Positions 1 to 7,527 of a stretch of 23,019 nucleotides of DNA are shown here, one piece after another. The stretch is from Chloroflexota bacterium. Lineage in GTDB: Bacteria; Chloroflexota; Limnocylindria; QHBO01. Each line of letters starts with the position of its first letter. Within the stretch, counting starts at the first letter, position 1. A model generated the notes under the pieces. It had not been told where the DNA came from. It saw nothing but the letters and a program-made list of their open reading frames with translations, and did no database searches. The position numbers were made by a program, and so were the translations under genes. Location: assembly GCA_024636135.1 (NCBI GenBank), contig JAGXHP010000131.1, positions 1 to 23,019 on the forward strand, written 5' to 3'.

Positions 1-73
1 CCTCGCGGTGAACATCGGCCTGATCGTCAACAACGCCGGGACGGCCGGAGCGATCGCCTCGGCCTTGACCTGA
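1..73 (+). CDS. C-terminal end of an unidentified protein (cut by window edge)
   Basis: The frame beginning at base 2 is open to a TGA at 71-73 and gives 23 residues rich in Leu, Ile, Val, Ala and Gly. This could be the end of a membrane segment. Too little is present to name a family. The stop lies just beside a good promoter for the next gene, which fits a gene end here, but a chance open frame cannot be excluded. Confidence 0.35.
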   Translation, partial: LAVNIGLIVNNAGTAGAIASALT

Positions 74-92
74 GACCGGAGGGCGGTATCCT
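65..92 (+). promoter_or_regulatory. Probable sigma70-type promoter for the duplicated-domain gene
   Basis: TTGACC at 65-70 and TATCCT at 87-92 are separated by 16 bp. Transcription would begin near base 99, leaving a leader of about 37 nt before the ATG at 136. The same -10 hexamer is proposed for the T-box promoter at 20938-20943, and the same -35 for the promoter at 8956. The -35 overlaps the end of the upstream partial frame. Confidence 0.55.
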
Positions 93-135
93 CGGGCGGC
101 CAGCCGGCAAGCCGAACGGAAGGACGCGCGCAGCC

Positions 136-660
136 ATGCGGATCTACGACGGGAGCCCGCGCCAGGACTGGGAAGAGGTGCTGCGTAGCATCGGGGTGTT
201 CATCGACAGCCAGCGTCTCAAGGAAGTGTTGCTGCTCGAGCTCGAGGGCGGCTTCCTGCTCCAGGGCCTGGGCGTGGCAGCCGGATCCGCCGATTCGGAT
301 AGCTACGGGTCGATGGTCAAGCGCACGCATGAGCTGACCGACGAGCAGGTGGCGGAGATGATGGACGCCTCGATGGCCAGGCGCGGCTCGGCCGATGCCG
401 ATCGAGCGCATCCCGACCTCGTCAACTACTACGAGCTCGCCATGCGCATCGTCGGAGCGTATGTCGATTCGGAGAAGGCCCACGACGTCTTCCTGTTCGA
501 GCAGGAGGGGACCTTCGTCGTCCGGTTGTTCAAGGTCGGCGGGCCGCGCAGCAGCGCCCACGAGCTGGCCGAATTCACGCGCGACGAGATCTTGGCTATG
601 ATCGAGTCCGCGCCACAACACCGTCAGAAGAGCGCCCCGGGCACGACCGGAGCGCCGTAG
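136..660 (+). CDS. Uncharacterised protein with an internally duplicated domain
   Basis: The 174-residue protein is soluble, acidic, and has no signal peptide or membrane segment. I do not recognise the family. It contains two related halves. Residues about 12-80 run WEEVLRSIGVFIDSQRLKEV, then a hydrophobic strand ending LLQGLGV, then HELTDEQVAEMM. Residues about 98-158 run YYELAMRIVGAYVDSEKAHD, then FVVRLFKVG, then HELAEFTRDEILAMI. Each half therefore reads helix, beta hairpin, helix, and the likely origin is tandem duplication. A purine-rich GGAAGG lies about 12 nt before the ATG. The next gene starts 15 nt after the stop, so the two are probably co-transcribed. No function is assigned. Confidence 0.8.
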   Translation: MRIYDGSPRQDWEEVLRSIGVFIDSQRLKEVLLLELEGGFLLQGLGVAAGSADSDSYGSMVKRTHELTDEQVAEMMDASMARRGSADADRAHPDLVNYYELAMRIVGAYVDSEKAHDVFLFEQEGTFVVRLFKVGGPRSSAHELAEFTRDEILAMIESAPQHRQKSAPGTTGAP

Positions 661-675
661 GCAGGGGAGTCACCC

Positions 676-828
676 ATGAAGGCGATCAAGGTTCTTCTCA
701 TCGGCATCAGCGCCCTCGTCGCGGCGATGATTGTCATCCCGCTCACGATTCTCGCCGGCCTCTTCGTGTGGCTGAAGCTCACCGAAGAGACCGATGACGA
801 GATGATGGAGCTCGACGACGCGATCTGA
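676..828 (+). CDS. Small single-pass membrane protein (50 aa)
   Basis: A 50-residue frame starts at an ATG 6 nt after a strong Shine-Dalgarno, AGGGGAG at 663-669, and ends in TGA. Residues 1-5 are basic (MKAIK). Residues about 6-33 are one long hydrophobic helix (two Pro-free stretches around IPLTILAG). The tail from about 35 is strongly acidic (TEETDDEMMELDD). This charge pattern suggests a single-pass protein with the acidic tail outside, although a signal anchor of either orientation is possible. It lies 15 nt after the duplicated-domain gene and converges on the UbiA gene. Function is unknown. The strong ribosome site and clear topology argue that it is real. Confidence 0.65.
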   Translation: MKAIKVLLIGISALVAAMIVIPLTILAGLFVWLKLTEETDDEMMELDDAI

Positions 829-852
829 TCCCTCGCGAGCCCGGTAGGCCGT

Positions 853-1665
853 TCAGCCCGTCGCGAGAGCCCAGGCCGCGGTCCACAGGACGGCAGCCAC
901 GAGCATCCCCGCCCAGAGCCGGCGGGGACCGGCGAGGCCCTGCACCACGGCCAGCAGGCCTCCGATACCGAGCAATGCGGGGATGATCGCGATCTCCTCG
1001 CCGATCGCGAGTGCGAGGCCGGCGCCGACCCCGACGGCTAGCGCCAGGCCCCAGGCCAGGCGGAACCCCGTGAGCGGGCCCAAGACCTGCGCGAGGTTGC
1101 GGGAGCCGACGACGGCGTCGATCTCGAAGTCGCGCAGCGTGTTGGCGAGATGCGCCGCCACGGCAAACGGGCCGACCAGCCAGGGAGCCGCGGCAACGCG
1201 CTCGATCGGTGCTCCGACGCCGGTCGCGACCCACAGCGGCAGGAGCCCGAAGCTCACGAGATAGGGCACGAAGCTGGCGGGCGTCCGTGACAGCCACAGG
1301 TTGTACGCCACGGCCGATGCGCTGGCCGCTGCCCCCAGCGCCAGCGGCGCCGGTCCGAGCGGGAGGGATGCCCCGAGCTGAATGGCCAGCCCGCCCAGGG
1401 CAAGCGACAGCGCGCGTGACGGCGAGATCTCGCCGGCAGGAATGGGCTTGGTCCGCTGGCCGACCGCGTCGCGCCGCCGGTCCGCCCAATCGTTGAGCGC
1501 CCCGGTGAGAACCTGAGAGCCGAGCACGGCAAGAACGGTTAATCCGAGGCGAGGCGACAGCGGCGACTGTCCCGACTGCCCCAGCAGGATTGCGCCGAGC
1601 GCCGCGCTCAACGCCACGACGGCCACGGTGGGTCCCGGATGGACCAGCCGAATTGCGGCGCTCAT
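853..1665 (-). CDS. UbiA-family prenyltransferase
   Basis: This 270-residue polytopic membrane protein belongs to the UbiA superfamily, which moves a prenyl chain from a prenyl diphosphate to an aromatic or other acceptor (quinone, heme or lipid pathways). The first Asp-rich motif is NDWADRRRD at residues 58-66, followed by the usual Arg-Thr-Lys-Pro segment. The second is DFEID at 179-183. Both bind the Mg2+-diphosphate. Hydrophobic helices fill the rest. The frame is open far upstream, but the ATG at 1665 gives normal family length and is the only choice that does not run through the divergent antiporter. A TATGCT hexamer ends 6 nt before this ATG, suggesting a leaderless mRNA. The acceptor (MenA-like, UbiA-like or other) cannot be told, because no quinone genes are nearby. 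Confidence 0.85.
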   Translation of the reverse strand: MSAAIRLVHPGPTVAVVALSAALGAILLGQSGQSPLSPRLGLTVLAVLGSQVLTGALNDWADRRRDAVGQRTKPIPAGEISPSRALSLALGGLAIQLGASLPLGPAPLALGAAASASAVAYNLWLSRTPASFVPYLVSFGLLPLWVATGVGAPIERVAAAPWLVGPFAVAAHLANTLRDFEIDAVVGSRNLAQVLGPLTGFRLAWGLALAVGVGAGLALAIGEEIAIIPALLGIGGLLAVVQGLAGPRRLWAGMLVAAVLWTAAWALATG

Positions 1666-1671
1666 GGGACG

Positions 1672-1677
1672 AGCATA
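1672..1677 (-). promoter_or_regulatory. Putative -10 element giving a leaderless UbiA-family transcript
   Basis: On the minus strand TATGCT is followed by exactly 6 nt and then the ATG at 1665. A start site at the usual distance from a -10 would fall on the A of the start codon. No convincing Shine-Dalgarno or -35 is visible. Several other genes in this window show the same geometry. Confidence 0.45.
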
Positions 1678-1712
1678 GGCGGCGCGGGCCGCCGACAGCC
1701 AGCCGGGCGCCG

Positions 1713-1718
1713 TACGAT
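1713..1718 (+). promoter_or_regulatory. Putative -10 element for the Na+/H+ antiporter
   Basis: TACGAT lies 7 nt before a GTG at 1726 that is in frame with the antiporter. If this is the -10, transcription would start at or next to that GTG, and translation would begin there rather than at the ATG at 1717, which lies inside the hexamer. The proposed divergent start site for the UbiA gene is about 60 bp away. Confidence 0.4.
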
Positions 1719-2979
1719 GGGCCACGTGACGGGTGAGGTGACGCTGAACGCGGTCGAGCTGTTCGTTGCGCTCGTCGCGGTGGCCGCGGTCGTCGGCCTG
1801 TTCGCGCGACGCATTGCCGTGCCGTACACCGTGGCCCTGGTCGTCTTCGGCCTTGCAGCCGCGCTCGTCGCGCCACCGCTGGAGTTCGAGATCACCGAGG
1901 AGCTGGTGCTGGCCGTGCTCCTTCCCGGCCTGATCTTCGAGGCCAGCTACCAGCTCGACTTCGGGGACTTGCGGCGCGCGTTCGGGGGCGTGGCGATCCT
2001 GGCCGTTCCCGGCGTGCTGGTCGTGGCGATTGCCGTCGCCGCAATCCTGGCCATCACCACGGGCCTGCCCTTCGAGCTCGGCTTCGTGGTCGGCGCCATG
2101 GTGTCCGCGACGGACCCGGCGGCCGTGATCTCGACCTTCCGCCGTCTGGGCTCGCCGAAGCGCCTCGCCACGCTGGTCGAGGGGGAGAGCCTGTTCAACG
2201 ACGGGACCGCGGTCGTGGTGTTCGCCATCGCGATCGCCGCGGTCGGCAGCGAGGTGGACCTGGTCGCGGCGTTCGGCACATTCCTGATCACGGTGGTCGT
2301 GAGCACCATCATCGGCTCGATCCTCGGCTTCGTCGCCTCGCGAGTGATTGCCACCGTCGACGATCACCTCCTCGAGCTGACGGTCTCGCTGGCCACCGCG
2401 TATGGCGCCTATCTCATCGCGGATTCACTGCACGAGTCGGGGATCATCGCGACGGTCGTGGCGGGCATCGTCCTCGGCAACTACGGCCGTCGCATCGGCA
2501 TGAGCGCCCGCACCCAGGAGGCGCTCGACACGGTCTGGGAGTTCCTCGCCTTCCTGCTCACTGCGCTGGTCTTCCTGCTCGTCGGACTCGCCATCTCGCT
2601 GGACCAGCTTGCCGAGGCCGTGCTCCCGATCGGGTGGGCCGTTCTCGCCATCCTCGTCGGGCGTGCGTTGGTGGTCTACGTCCTCGTGGGCGGGACGAGC
2701 GCACTCATCAGTTACCGGTACCACCGCGCCATCCCGATCGAGTGGCTGCACGTCATGTTCTGGTCAGGCCTGCGTGGCGCGGTCTCGGTCGCGCTGGCGC
2801 TCTCCCTGCCGGCCGACTTTCCACAGCGAGCCCTCCTCCAGGAGATCACCTTCGGTGTCGTGCTGTTCACGCTCATCATCCAGGGCACCACCACGGAGCT
2901 GCTCATCCGGCGACTCGGCGTCGGCTCCGAGGGCCCGGGCGAAACCTCCCCGAGTCGGGTACCATCACCTCCCGAGTAG
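1717..2979 (+). CDS. CPA1-family Na+/H+ antiporter (NhaP-type)
   Basis: This protein of about 420 residues, with around a dozen hydrophobic segments, matches the bacterial CPA1 sodium/proton exchangers, which expel Na+ (or another monovalent cation) in exchange for H+. Diagnostic segments are SATDPAAV at about 130-137 (ion-binding TDP in a broken helix), GESLFNDGTAVV at about 156-167, and LRGAVSVALALSLP near the C-terminus. It ends soon after the last helix, so no large cytosolic regulatory domain is present. The ATG at 1717 is used here. A GTG at 1726, three codons later, fits the TACGAT hexamer better and may be the true start. No ribosome site is visible for either. The gene is divergent from the UbiA gene and 71 nt upstream of pyrG. 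A weak TACCAT at 2960-2965 could be a pyrG promoter element. Confidence 0.88.
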   Translation: MGHVTGEVTLNAVELFVALVAVAAVVGLFARRIAVPYTVALVVFGLAAALVAPPLEFEITEELVLAVLLPGLIFEASYQLDFGDLRRAFGGVAILAVPGVLVVAIAVAAILAITTGLPFELGFVVGAMVSATDPAAVISTFRRLGSPKRLATLVEGESLFNDGTAVVVFAIAIAAVGSEVDLVAAFGTFLITVVVSTIIGSILGFVASRVIATVDDHLLELTVSLATAYGAYLIADSLHESGIIATVVAGIVLGNYGRRIGMSARTQEALDTVWEFLAFLLTALVFLLVGLAISLDQLAEAVLPIGWAVLAILVGRALVVYVLVGGTSALISYRYHRAIPIEWLHVMFWSGLRGAVSVALALSLPADFPQRALLQEITFGVVLFTLIIQGTTTELLIRRLGVGSEGPGETSPSRVPSPPE

Positions 2980-3050
2980 ACCCCCGGCGCCGCTGCTCGC
3001 GTGTCGTGCCCATCCCGACACGCCAAGCCGATCGCGGAGGACCCGAACGG

Positions 3051-4751
3051 ATGCCCAAGTACGTCTTTGTGACGGGCGGCGTCACCAGCTCGCTCGGCAA
3101 GGGCATCACGGCGGCGAGCATCGGGCGCATCCTCAAGGCGCGCGGGGTCCCGGTCAGCATCCTCAAGCTCGACCCGTACATCAACATCGACCCCGGGACG
3201 ATGTCTCCGTACCAGCACGGCGAGGTCTTCGTGACCGATGACGGCGCTGAGACGGACCTCGATCTCGGCCATTACGAGCGCTTCATCGACGAGAACCTGT
3301 CCCAGGCGTCGAACGTCACGACCGGTCGCATCTACCAGAGCGTCATCGCCAAGGAGCGGCGGGGCGACTACCTGGGTGGCACGGTCCAGGTTATCCCGCA
3401 CATCACGAACGAGATCAAGGAGCGGATCGCGCGCGTCGCGCGCGAGGGCACCGGGTCGGTGGCATCGAGTGGCCTTGCGGCCCATGGCGTGGTGATCGTC
3501 GAGGTCGGTGGCACGGTCGGCGACATCGAGTCGCTGCCGTTCCTCGAGGCGATTCGCCAGATGCGCAAGGACGTCGGTCGTCGCAACGTGCTGTACGTGC
3601 ATGTCACCTGGCTGCCGGAGATCGGCGCCACCGGCGAGCTGAAGACCAAGCCGACCCAACACTCGGTCAAGGAGCTGCGGGGCATCGGCATTCAGCCCGA
3701 TGTCATCATCCTGCGCAGCGACGAGCCGATCGACGACGAGATCCTCGACAAGGTGAGCCTGTTCACCGACGTGGACGTCCATGCCGTGATCCCGCTGAAG
3801 ACGGCGAAGAGCATCTACGAGGTGCCGATCCAGCTGGAGCGAGCCGGGCTGGGAAAGCTCGTGGCGCGCGAGCTCGAGCTGCCGAGCGGCGAGCCCGATC
3901 TCGCGGACTGGCAGGAGCTGGTCGGGCGCATCCGCACCCCGCGCCCCGAGGTCGAGATCGCCATCGTCGGCAAGTACACCGAGCTGCCCGACGCCTACAT
4001 CAGCGTCACCGAGGCCCTCAAGCACGCGGCGCTGCACCACAACGTCGAGGTCCGGGTGCGCTGGATCCGGTCGGAGCATCTCGAGCGCATCGAGCCGCAA
4101 CAGGTGGCGGACGAGCTCGACGGCGTCGCCGGTGTCCTCGTGCCGGGTGGGTTCGGCTACCGCGGCGTGGAGGGCAAGGTGCGGGCCATCCGCTGGGCGC
4201 GACGCAACAGGATTCCCTACCTTGGGCTCTGCCTCGGCCTGCAGTGCGCGGTCATCGAGTTCGCGCGCGAGGCCCTGGGCACCGACGATGCGAATTCGAG
4301 CGAGTTCAACGTCTTCACCGAGCACCCGGTGATCGACCTCATGCCCGACCAGGCCGATGTCACTGACAAGGGCGGCACCATGCGTCTCGGCCTGTATCCC
4401 GCACGCCTCGAGGCGGGCTCGAAGGTCCGCATGGCCTACGACACCGAGATCGCGTACGAGCGGCACCGACACCGGTTCGAGGTGAATAACGCGTATCGAG
4501 ACCGGCTGTCGGCGGCGGGCATGGACTTCAGCGGCGTCTCGCCCGACGGGCGCCTCGTCGAGTACATTGAGCTGCGCGACCACCCGTGGTTCGTGGCGAC
4601 GCAGGCTCATCCGGAGCTCAAGAGCCGCCCGAATCGCCCGCATCCGCTGTTCCGCGACTTCGTCGGGGCGGCCGCGGAGCGACTGGTGCCGGCAACTCGC
4701 CCAAAGAGAGCCGGCGGGCGCGCGACCACCCCTGCCGAGGCCCGAGGATGA
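3051..4751 (+). CDS. pyrG: CTP synthase
   Basis: The 566-residue enzyme makes CTP from UTP, ATP and glutamine, the last step of de novo pyrimidine nucleotide synthesis. The N-terminal synthetase domain (about 1-270) begins PKYVFVTGGVTSSLGKG, the family P-loop, and continues with the LKLDPYINIDPGTMSP and EVFVTDDGAETDLDLGHYE signatures. The C-terminal class I glutamine amidotransferase domain (about 295-545) has the GGFGYRG oxyanion segment, the nucleophile Cys at about 394 in LGLCLGLQ, and the HPELKSRP segment supplying His and Glu. Length is normal, with a short basic tail. The start is fixed by GGAGG 11 nt upstream of the ATG and by homology. The stop codon overlaps the ATG of the next gene (ATGA), indicating coupled translation. 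Confidence 0.97.
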   Translation: MPKYVFVTGGVTSSLGKGITAASIGRILKARGVPVSILKLDPYINIDPGTMSPYQHGEVFVTDDGAETDLDLGHYERFIDENLSQASNVTTGRIYQSVIAKERRGDYLGGTVQVIPHITNEIKERIARVAREGTGSVASSGLAAHGVVIVEVGGTVGDIESLPFLEAIRQMRKDVGRRNVLYVHVTWLPEIGATGELKTKPTQHSVKELRGIGIQPDVIILRSDEPIDDEILDKVSLFTDVDVHAVIPLKTAKSIYEVPIQLERAGLGKLVARELELPSGEPDLADWQELVGRIRTPRPEVEIAIVGKYTELPDAYISVTEALKHAALHHNVEVRVRWIRSEHLERIEPQQVADELDGVAGVLVPGGFGYRGVEGKVRAIRWARRNRIPYLGLCLGLQCAVIEFAREALGTDDANSSEFNVFTEHPVIDLMPDQADVTDKGGTMRLGLYPARLEAGSKVRMAYDTEIAYERHRHRFEVNNAYRDRLSAAGMDFSGVSPDGRLVEYIELRDHPWFVATQAHPELKSRPNRPHPLFRDFVGAAAERLVPATRPKRAGGRATTPAEARG

Positions 4752-5827
4752 TCACCCAGCACACCGATCACGACGCTCCCCTTGACGCCGCCGAGCGCGA
4801 TGCCGTGGTCGTCTGGCGCGGCGAGCGAATCTCCTTCGGGGACCTGCACCGGCGCATCGCCGAGACGGACAGCCGGTCGGAGCGCGAGGGCCTGTATGCG
4901 GGGTGGGTCGAGGTCCTCGAGGCCATGAATCCGCTCCAGCAAGCGCGCCACGAGGCGCGACCCGCCGCCACGAGGTCCGTCCTCGACGCCGAGGAGCTCG
5001 AGCGGTTCACGATCGCCTCGGAGACCGAGTACTACGCTGCGCTCCGTCGCTATCTCGCGCAGCTCGGGATCGAGCAGGGCGACGCGACGCTGGCCGACGC
5101 GTGGCGCATCGAGCGAGGGTCGGCGTGGTCGAGCTGGTTCGGTCCGCGCGAAGTCGCCCGTGCCATGGTCGCGACGGGGCGCGACGCCGAGGCGACGTCG
5201 GCGGACGGTGGATGGCAGGCTGCTCGATCGGCCCTGGCTTCCGCGCCCGGGACATCCAGCGGTGCATCGGCGGTGAACGAGCTCCATGCGTGGCTGGTGG
5301 GAGATCCCACCTGGCTGGCGGAGGCGCTCGGCATGGCCCCGGACGAGATCTTGGCCTTCGCCGATTTCGCCGCCTTCGTGCGGCTGTGGGAGGTACGCCG
5401 ATCGATCGGGATCTTCCAGTATCAGGAGCGCCTCGGAGCCACCGACGATCCGGCGCTGCAGCGCGCGTACTTCAGCGGCGTCGTGGGCCACGTCACCGGT
5501 GTCTCCATGCCCGAGGCGGCATACCTGTGGATCCTTGACGCCGTCGATGCGCCGGCCGCGCATCTCGAGCGGTCCATGCTGGCCGGCGCCATCGCCGAGC
5601 AGCTCGAATCTCGGTTCGGGCGGGCATGGTGGTCGGACGGCGAGGCACGCGCCGTCGTGCATCGGCTCGGCGCGGCGCGCGATGCGCAGGACGTGCTTGC
5701 GCAACTCGGGTATGATGCCGTGGACTGGAGACCCCTCCTGCGTCAGATCCGGACGCGGCTCGTCGGCGAGATGAGCGGGTACGGGGGACCCAACATCACC
5801 ACCCGTGCCGGGACCCGCAAGGTCTGA
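4748..5827 (+). CDS. Uncharacterised protein, possibly a peptidase-like protein without a zinc motif
   Basis: This 359-residue soluble protein has no signal peptide and starts at an ATG overlapping the pyrG stop (ATGA). By eye its C-terminal half resembles the last 130 or so residues of M3-like metallopeptidases: an FAAFVRLWEVRR helix, a tract around HVTGVSMPEAAYL, then ERSMLAGAIAEQL, FGRAWW, an acidic Gly or Ala turn, and a closing LG...DWRPLL...RL. The N-terminal half (about 35-130, with WEVLEAMNPL-like and YYAALRRYL helices) is also compatible. I see no HExxH, and the stretch where it would lie (about 165-200) is Ala/Ser rich and short. A non-catalytic relative is therefore possible, but this comes from remembered family patterns and is unverified. 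It is 5 nt upstream of the four-cysteine gene, between pyrG and rho. Confidence 0.75.
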   Translation: MITQHTDHDAPLDAAERDAVVVWRGERISFGDLHRRIAETDSRSEREGLYAGWVEVLEAMNPLQQARHEARPAATRSVLDAEELERFTIASETEYYAALRRYLAQLGIEQGDATLADAWRIERGSAWSSWFGPREVARAMVATGRDAEATSADGGWQAARSALASAPGTSSGASAVNELHAWLVGDPTWLAEALGMAPDEILAFADFAAFVRLWEVRRSIGIFQYQERLGATDDPALQRAYFSGVVGHVTGVSMPEAAYLWILDAVDAPAAHLERSMLAGAIAEQLESRFGRAWWSDGEARAVVHRLGAARDAQDVLAQLGYDAVDWRPLLRQIRTRLVGEMSGYGGPNITTRAGTRKV

Positions 5828-5832
5828 CCCGT

Positions 5833-6036
5833 TTGACCGCACGCGATCCCGAGCACCATCCCACGACCTCCGGCCGTTCCGGCGACCCCAAGGTCGACCT
5901 CTTCAACTGTCGCTCCTGCCAACGATTCACCCCGACCCTCATCCCGGATCGAGGGTGGTGCAGCAGAAACGGCTCCCCGAAGCTCATCGAGGTCAGGTCC
6001 TACATGAAATATTGCTGGCAGCGGAGGCGATCATGA
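5833..6036 (+). CDS. Small four-cysteine protein translationally coupled to rho
   Basis: The 67-residue frame starts at a TTG 5 nt after the preceding stop, with AAGG about 10 nt upstream. It ends in a TGA that overlaps the rho ATG (ATGA at 6033-6036). Cysteines at 26, 29, 43 and 61 form C-x2-C-x13-C-x17-C, with aromatic residues beside them (FNCRSC, GWCSR, KYCWQ) and a basic C-terminus (QRRRS). The spacing suits a zinc site or a small iron-sulfur site. Similar CxxC...GWC...YC arrangements occur in several unrelated small metal-binding proteins, so this does not name a family. Coupling to rho is the strongest evidence that it is translated. Whether it acts on Rho or RNA is unknown. Confidence 0.65.
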   Translation: MTARDPEHHPTTSGRSGDPKVDLFNCRSCQRFTPTLIPDRGWCSRNGSPKLIEVRSYMKYCWQRRRS

Positions 6037-7508
6037 ACGACGAAGCGCGACCCCAGCAGCGACGGCGCTCGCGACGCCGCCAGGACTCGTCGCCCCGACG
6101 CCCGCCGCAGGGCCAGCAGCGCGGCGGTTATTCGCCGCGGCGCCGGAACGACTACGCGTCGGGGCAGTACTCGTCGATCTTCACCGGCCCGTTTCCGACC
6201 GATGCCGATGATCCGGGGATGAACCTCGCCGACCTCCAGGCCAAGCCGATCGACGAGCTTCGAGAGCTCGCGGCCGAGCACCAGATCGACGGCCACGATG
6301 AGCTCGAGCAGTCCGATCTGATCCTCAAGCTGCTCGATGTCGTTGCGCTGGCCCCCGCTCCCTCCCAGGAGCGCAACGGGCAGTCTGGCGAGGCCGAGGG
6401 CATCCTCGAGATCGTCGACGAGGGGTTCGGCTTCATGCGCGTCAACGGCGTGATGCCGTCGCAGCAGGACATCTATGTCAGCACCTCGCAGGTCCGCCGT
6501 TTCGGACTGCGCACCGGCGACCGCGTCACCGGCCAGACTCGTCAGCCGAAGGACCAGGAGAAGTACTGGGGCCTGCTGCGCGTCGACAGCGTCAACGGGG
6601 TCGAGCCCGAGGTGGCCAAGCGCCGCCCGTACTTCGATTCGCTGGTGCCGGTCTTCCCCGACGAGATGTTCGACATCGAGACCGACCAGAAGAACCTCAC
6701 GCAGCGACTGATCAATCTCATCAGCCCCATCGGCATGGGGCAGCGCGGTCTCATTCTGTCGCCGGCCAAGGCCGGCAAGACGACGGTCCTCAAGCAGATC
6801 GCGGCGGGCATCACCGAGAACTCGCCCGAGGCGCTCCTCATGGTCGCGCTCATCGGCGAGCGGCCCGAGGAAGTGACCGACATGCAGCGCAGCGTGGACG
6901 GCGAGATCTACTCCTCGACCTTCGACGAGCCGACCGAGAACCACACCCGCGTGGCGGAGATGTGCCTCGAGATCGCGAAGCGGCAGGTCGAGACCGGCCG
7001 CGATGTGGTGATCCTGCTCGACTCGATCACCCGCCTGGCACGCGCCTACAACCTTGCTCTGCCCGCGTCGGGCAAAACCCTGTCCGGCGGCGTCGACCCG
7101 GTTGCGCTCTACCCGCCGAAGCGGTTCTTCGGCGCGGCGCGCAACATCGAGCACGGCGGCTCGCTCACGATCATTGCCACCTGCCTGGTCGACACCGGCA
7201 GCCGCATGGACGATGTGATCTACGAGGAGTTCAAGGGCACCGGCAACATGGAGCTGGCGCTCGATCGCAAGCTCAGCGAGAAGCGCATCTTCCCCGCCAT
7301 CGACGTCCTGCGATCCGGCACCCGACGCGAGGAGCTGCTCCTTGACGAGAACGAGCTGCGCATGGTGTGGACGATGCGCCGCATGCTCTCGGCGGTGGGT
7401 CCCAACGAGGGCATCGAGCTGCTCATGCAGCGGCTCGGCAAGACGGCGAACAACGCCGAGTTCCTCGTGTCCCTGAGCAAGAGCGTCGAGGCGTCCGAGC
7501 GCTCCTGA
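6033..7508 (+). CDS. rho: Transcription termination factor Rho
   Basis: This 491-residue hexameric RNA helicase ends transcription at Rho-dependent sites. Residues 1-50 are an Arg/Gln-rich, low-complexity extension. The Rho N-terminal helical domain is at about 63-105 (LADLQAKPIDELRELA). The cold-shock-like primary RNA-binding domain is at about 122-190 (GILEIVDEGFGFMRV). The RecA-like ATPase follows, with Walker A SPAKAGKTT at 243-251, GERPEEVTDM at 275-284, Walker B DVVILLDSITRLARAYN at 324-340, and the R-loop SGKTLSGGVDP at 346-356. The start is set by GGAGG 5 nt before the ATG and by ATGA overlap with the upstream small gene. The basic extension is typical of Rho proteins from GC-rich bacteria. 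The cell-wall amidase follows 19 nt later. Confidence 0.97.
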   Translation: MNDEARPQQRRRSRRRQDSSPRRPPQGQQRGGYSPRRRNDYASGQYSSIFTGPFPTDADDPGMNLADLQAKPIDELRELAAEHQIDGHDELEQSDLILKLLDVVALAPAPSQERNGQSGEAEGILEIVDEGFGFMRVNGVMPSQQDIYVSTSQVRRFGLRTGDRVTGQTRQPKDQEKYWGLLRVDSVNGVEPEVAKRRPYFDSLVPVFPDEMFDIETDQKNLTQRLINLISPIGMGQRGLILSPAKAGKTTVLKQIAAGITENSPEALLMVALIGERPEEVTDMQRSVDGEIYSSTFDEPTENHTRVAEMCLEIAKRQVETGRDVVILLDSITRLARAYNLALPASGKTLSGGVDPVALYPPKRFFGAARNIEHGGSLTIIATCLVDTGSRMDDVIYEEFKGTGNMELALDRKLSEKRIFPAIDVLRSGTRREELLLDENELRMVWTMRRMLSAVGPNEGIELLMQRLGKTANNAEFLVSLSKSVEASERS

Positions 7509-7527
7509 CCGCTCGCGGAACCCGACG

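Noticed and set aside
1666..2367. Upstream in-frame extension of the UbiA-family gene on the minus strand, giving a 504-residue frame
   Set aside because: The extension is antisense to the antiporter, has the Asp/His/Arg-rich composition of a shadow frame, and would more than double the normal family length.
2712..4643. A 643-codon minus-strand frame opposite pyrG
   Set aside because: Mirror of a conserved gene with no motifs or ribosome site. Stop-poor frames are expected at this GC content.
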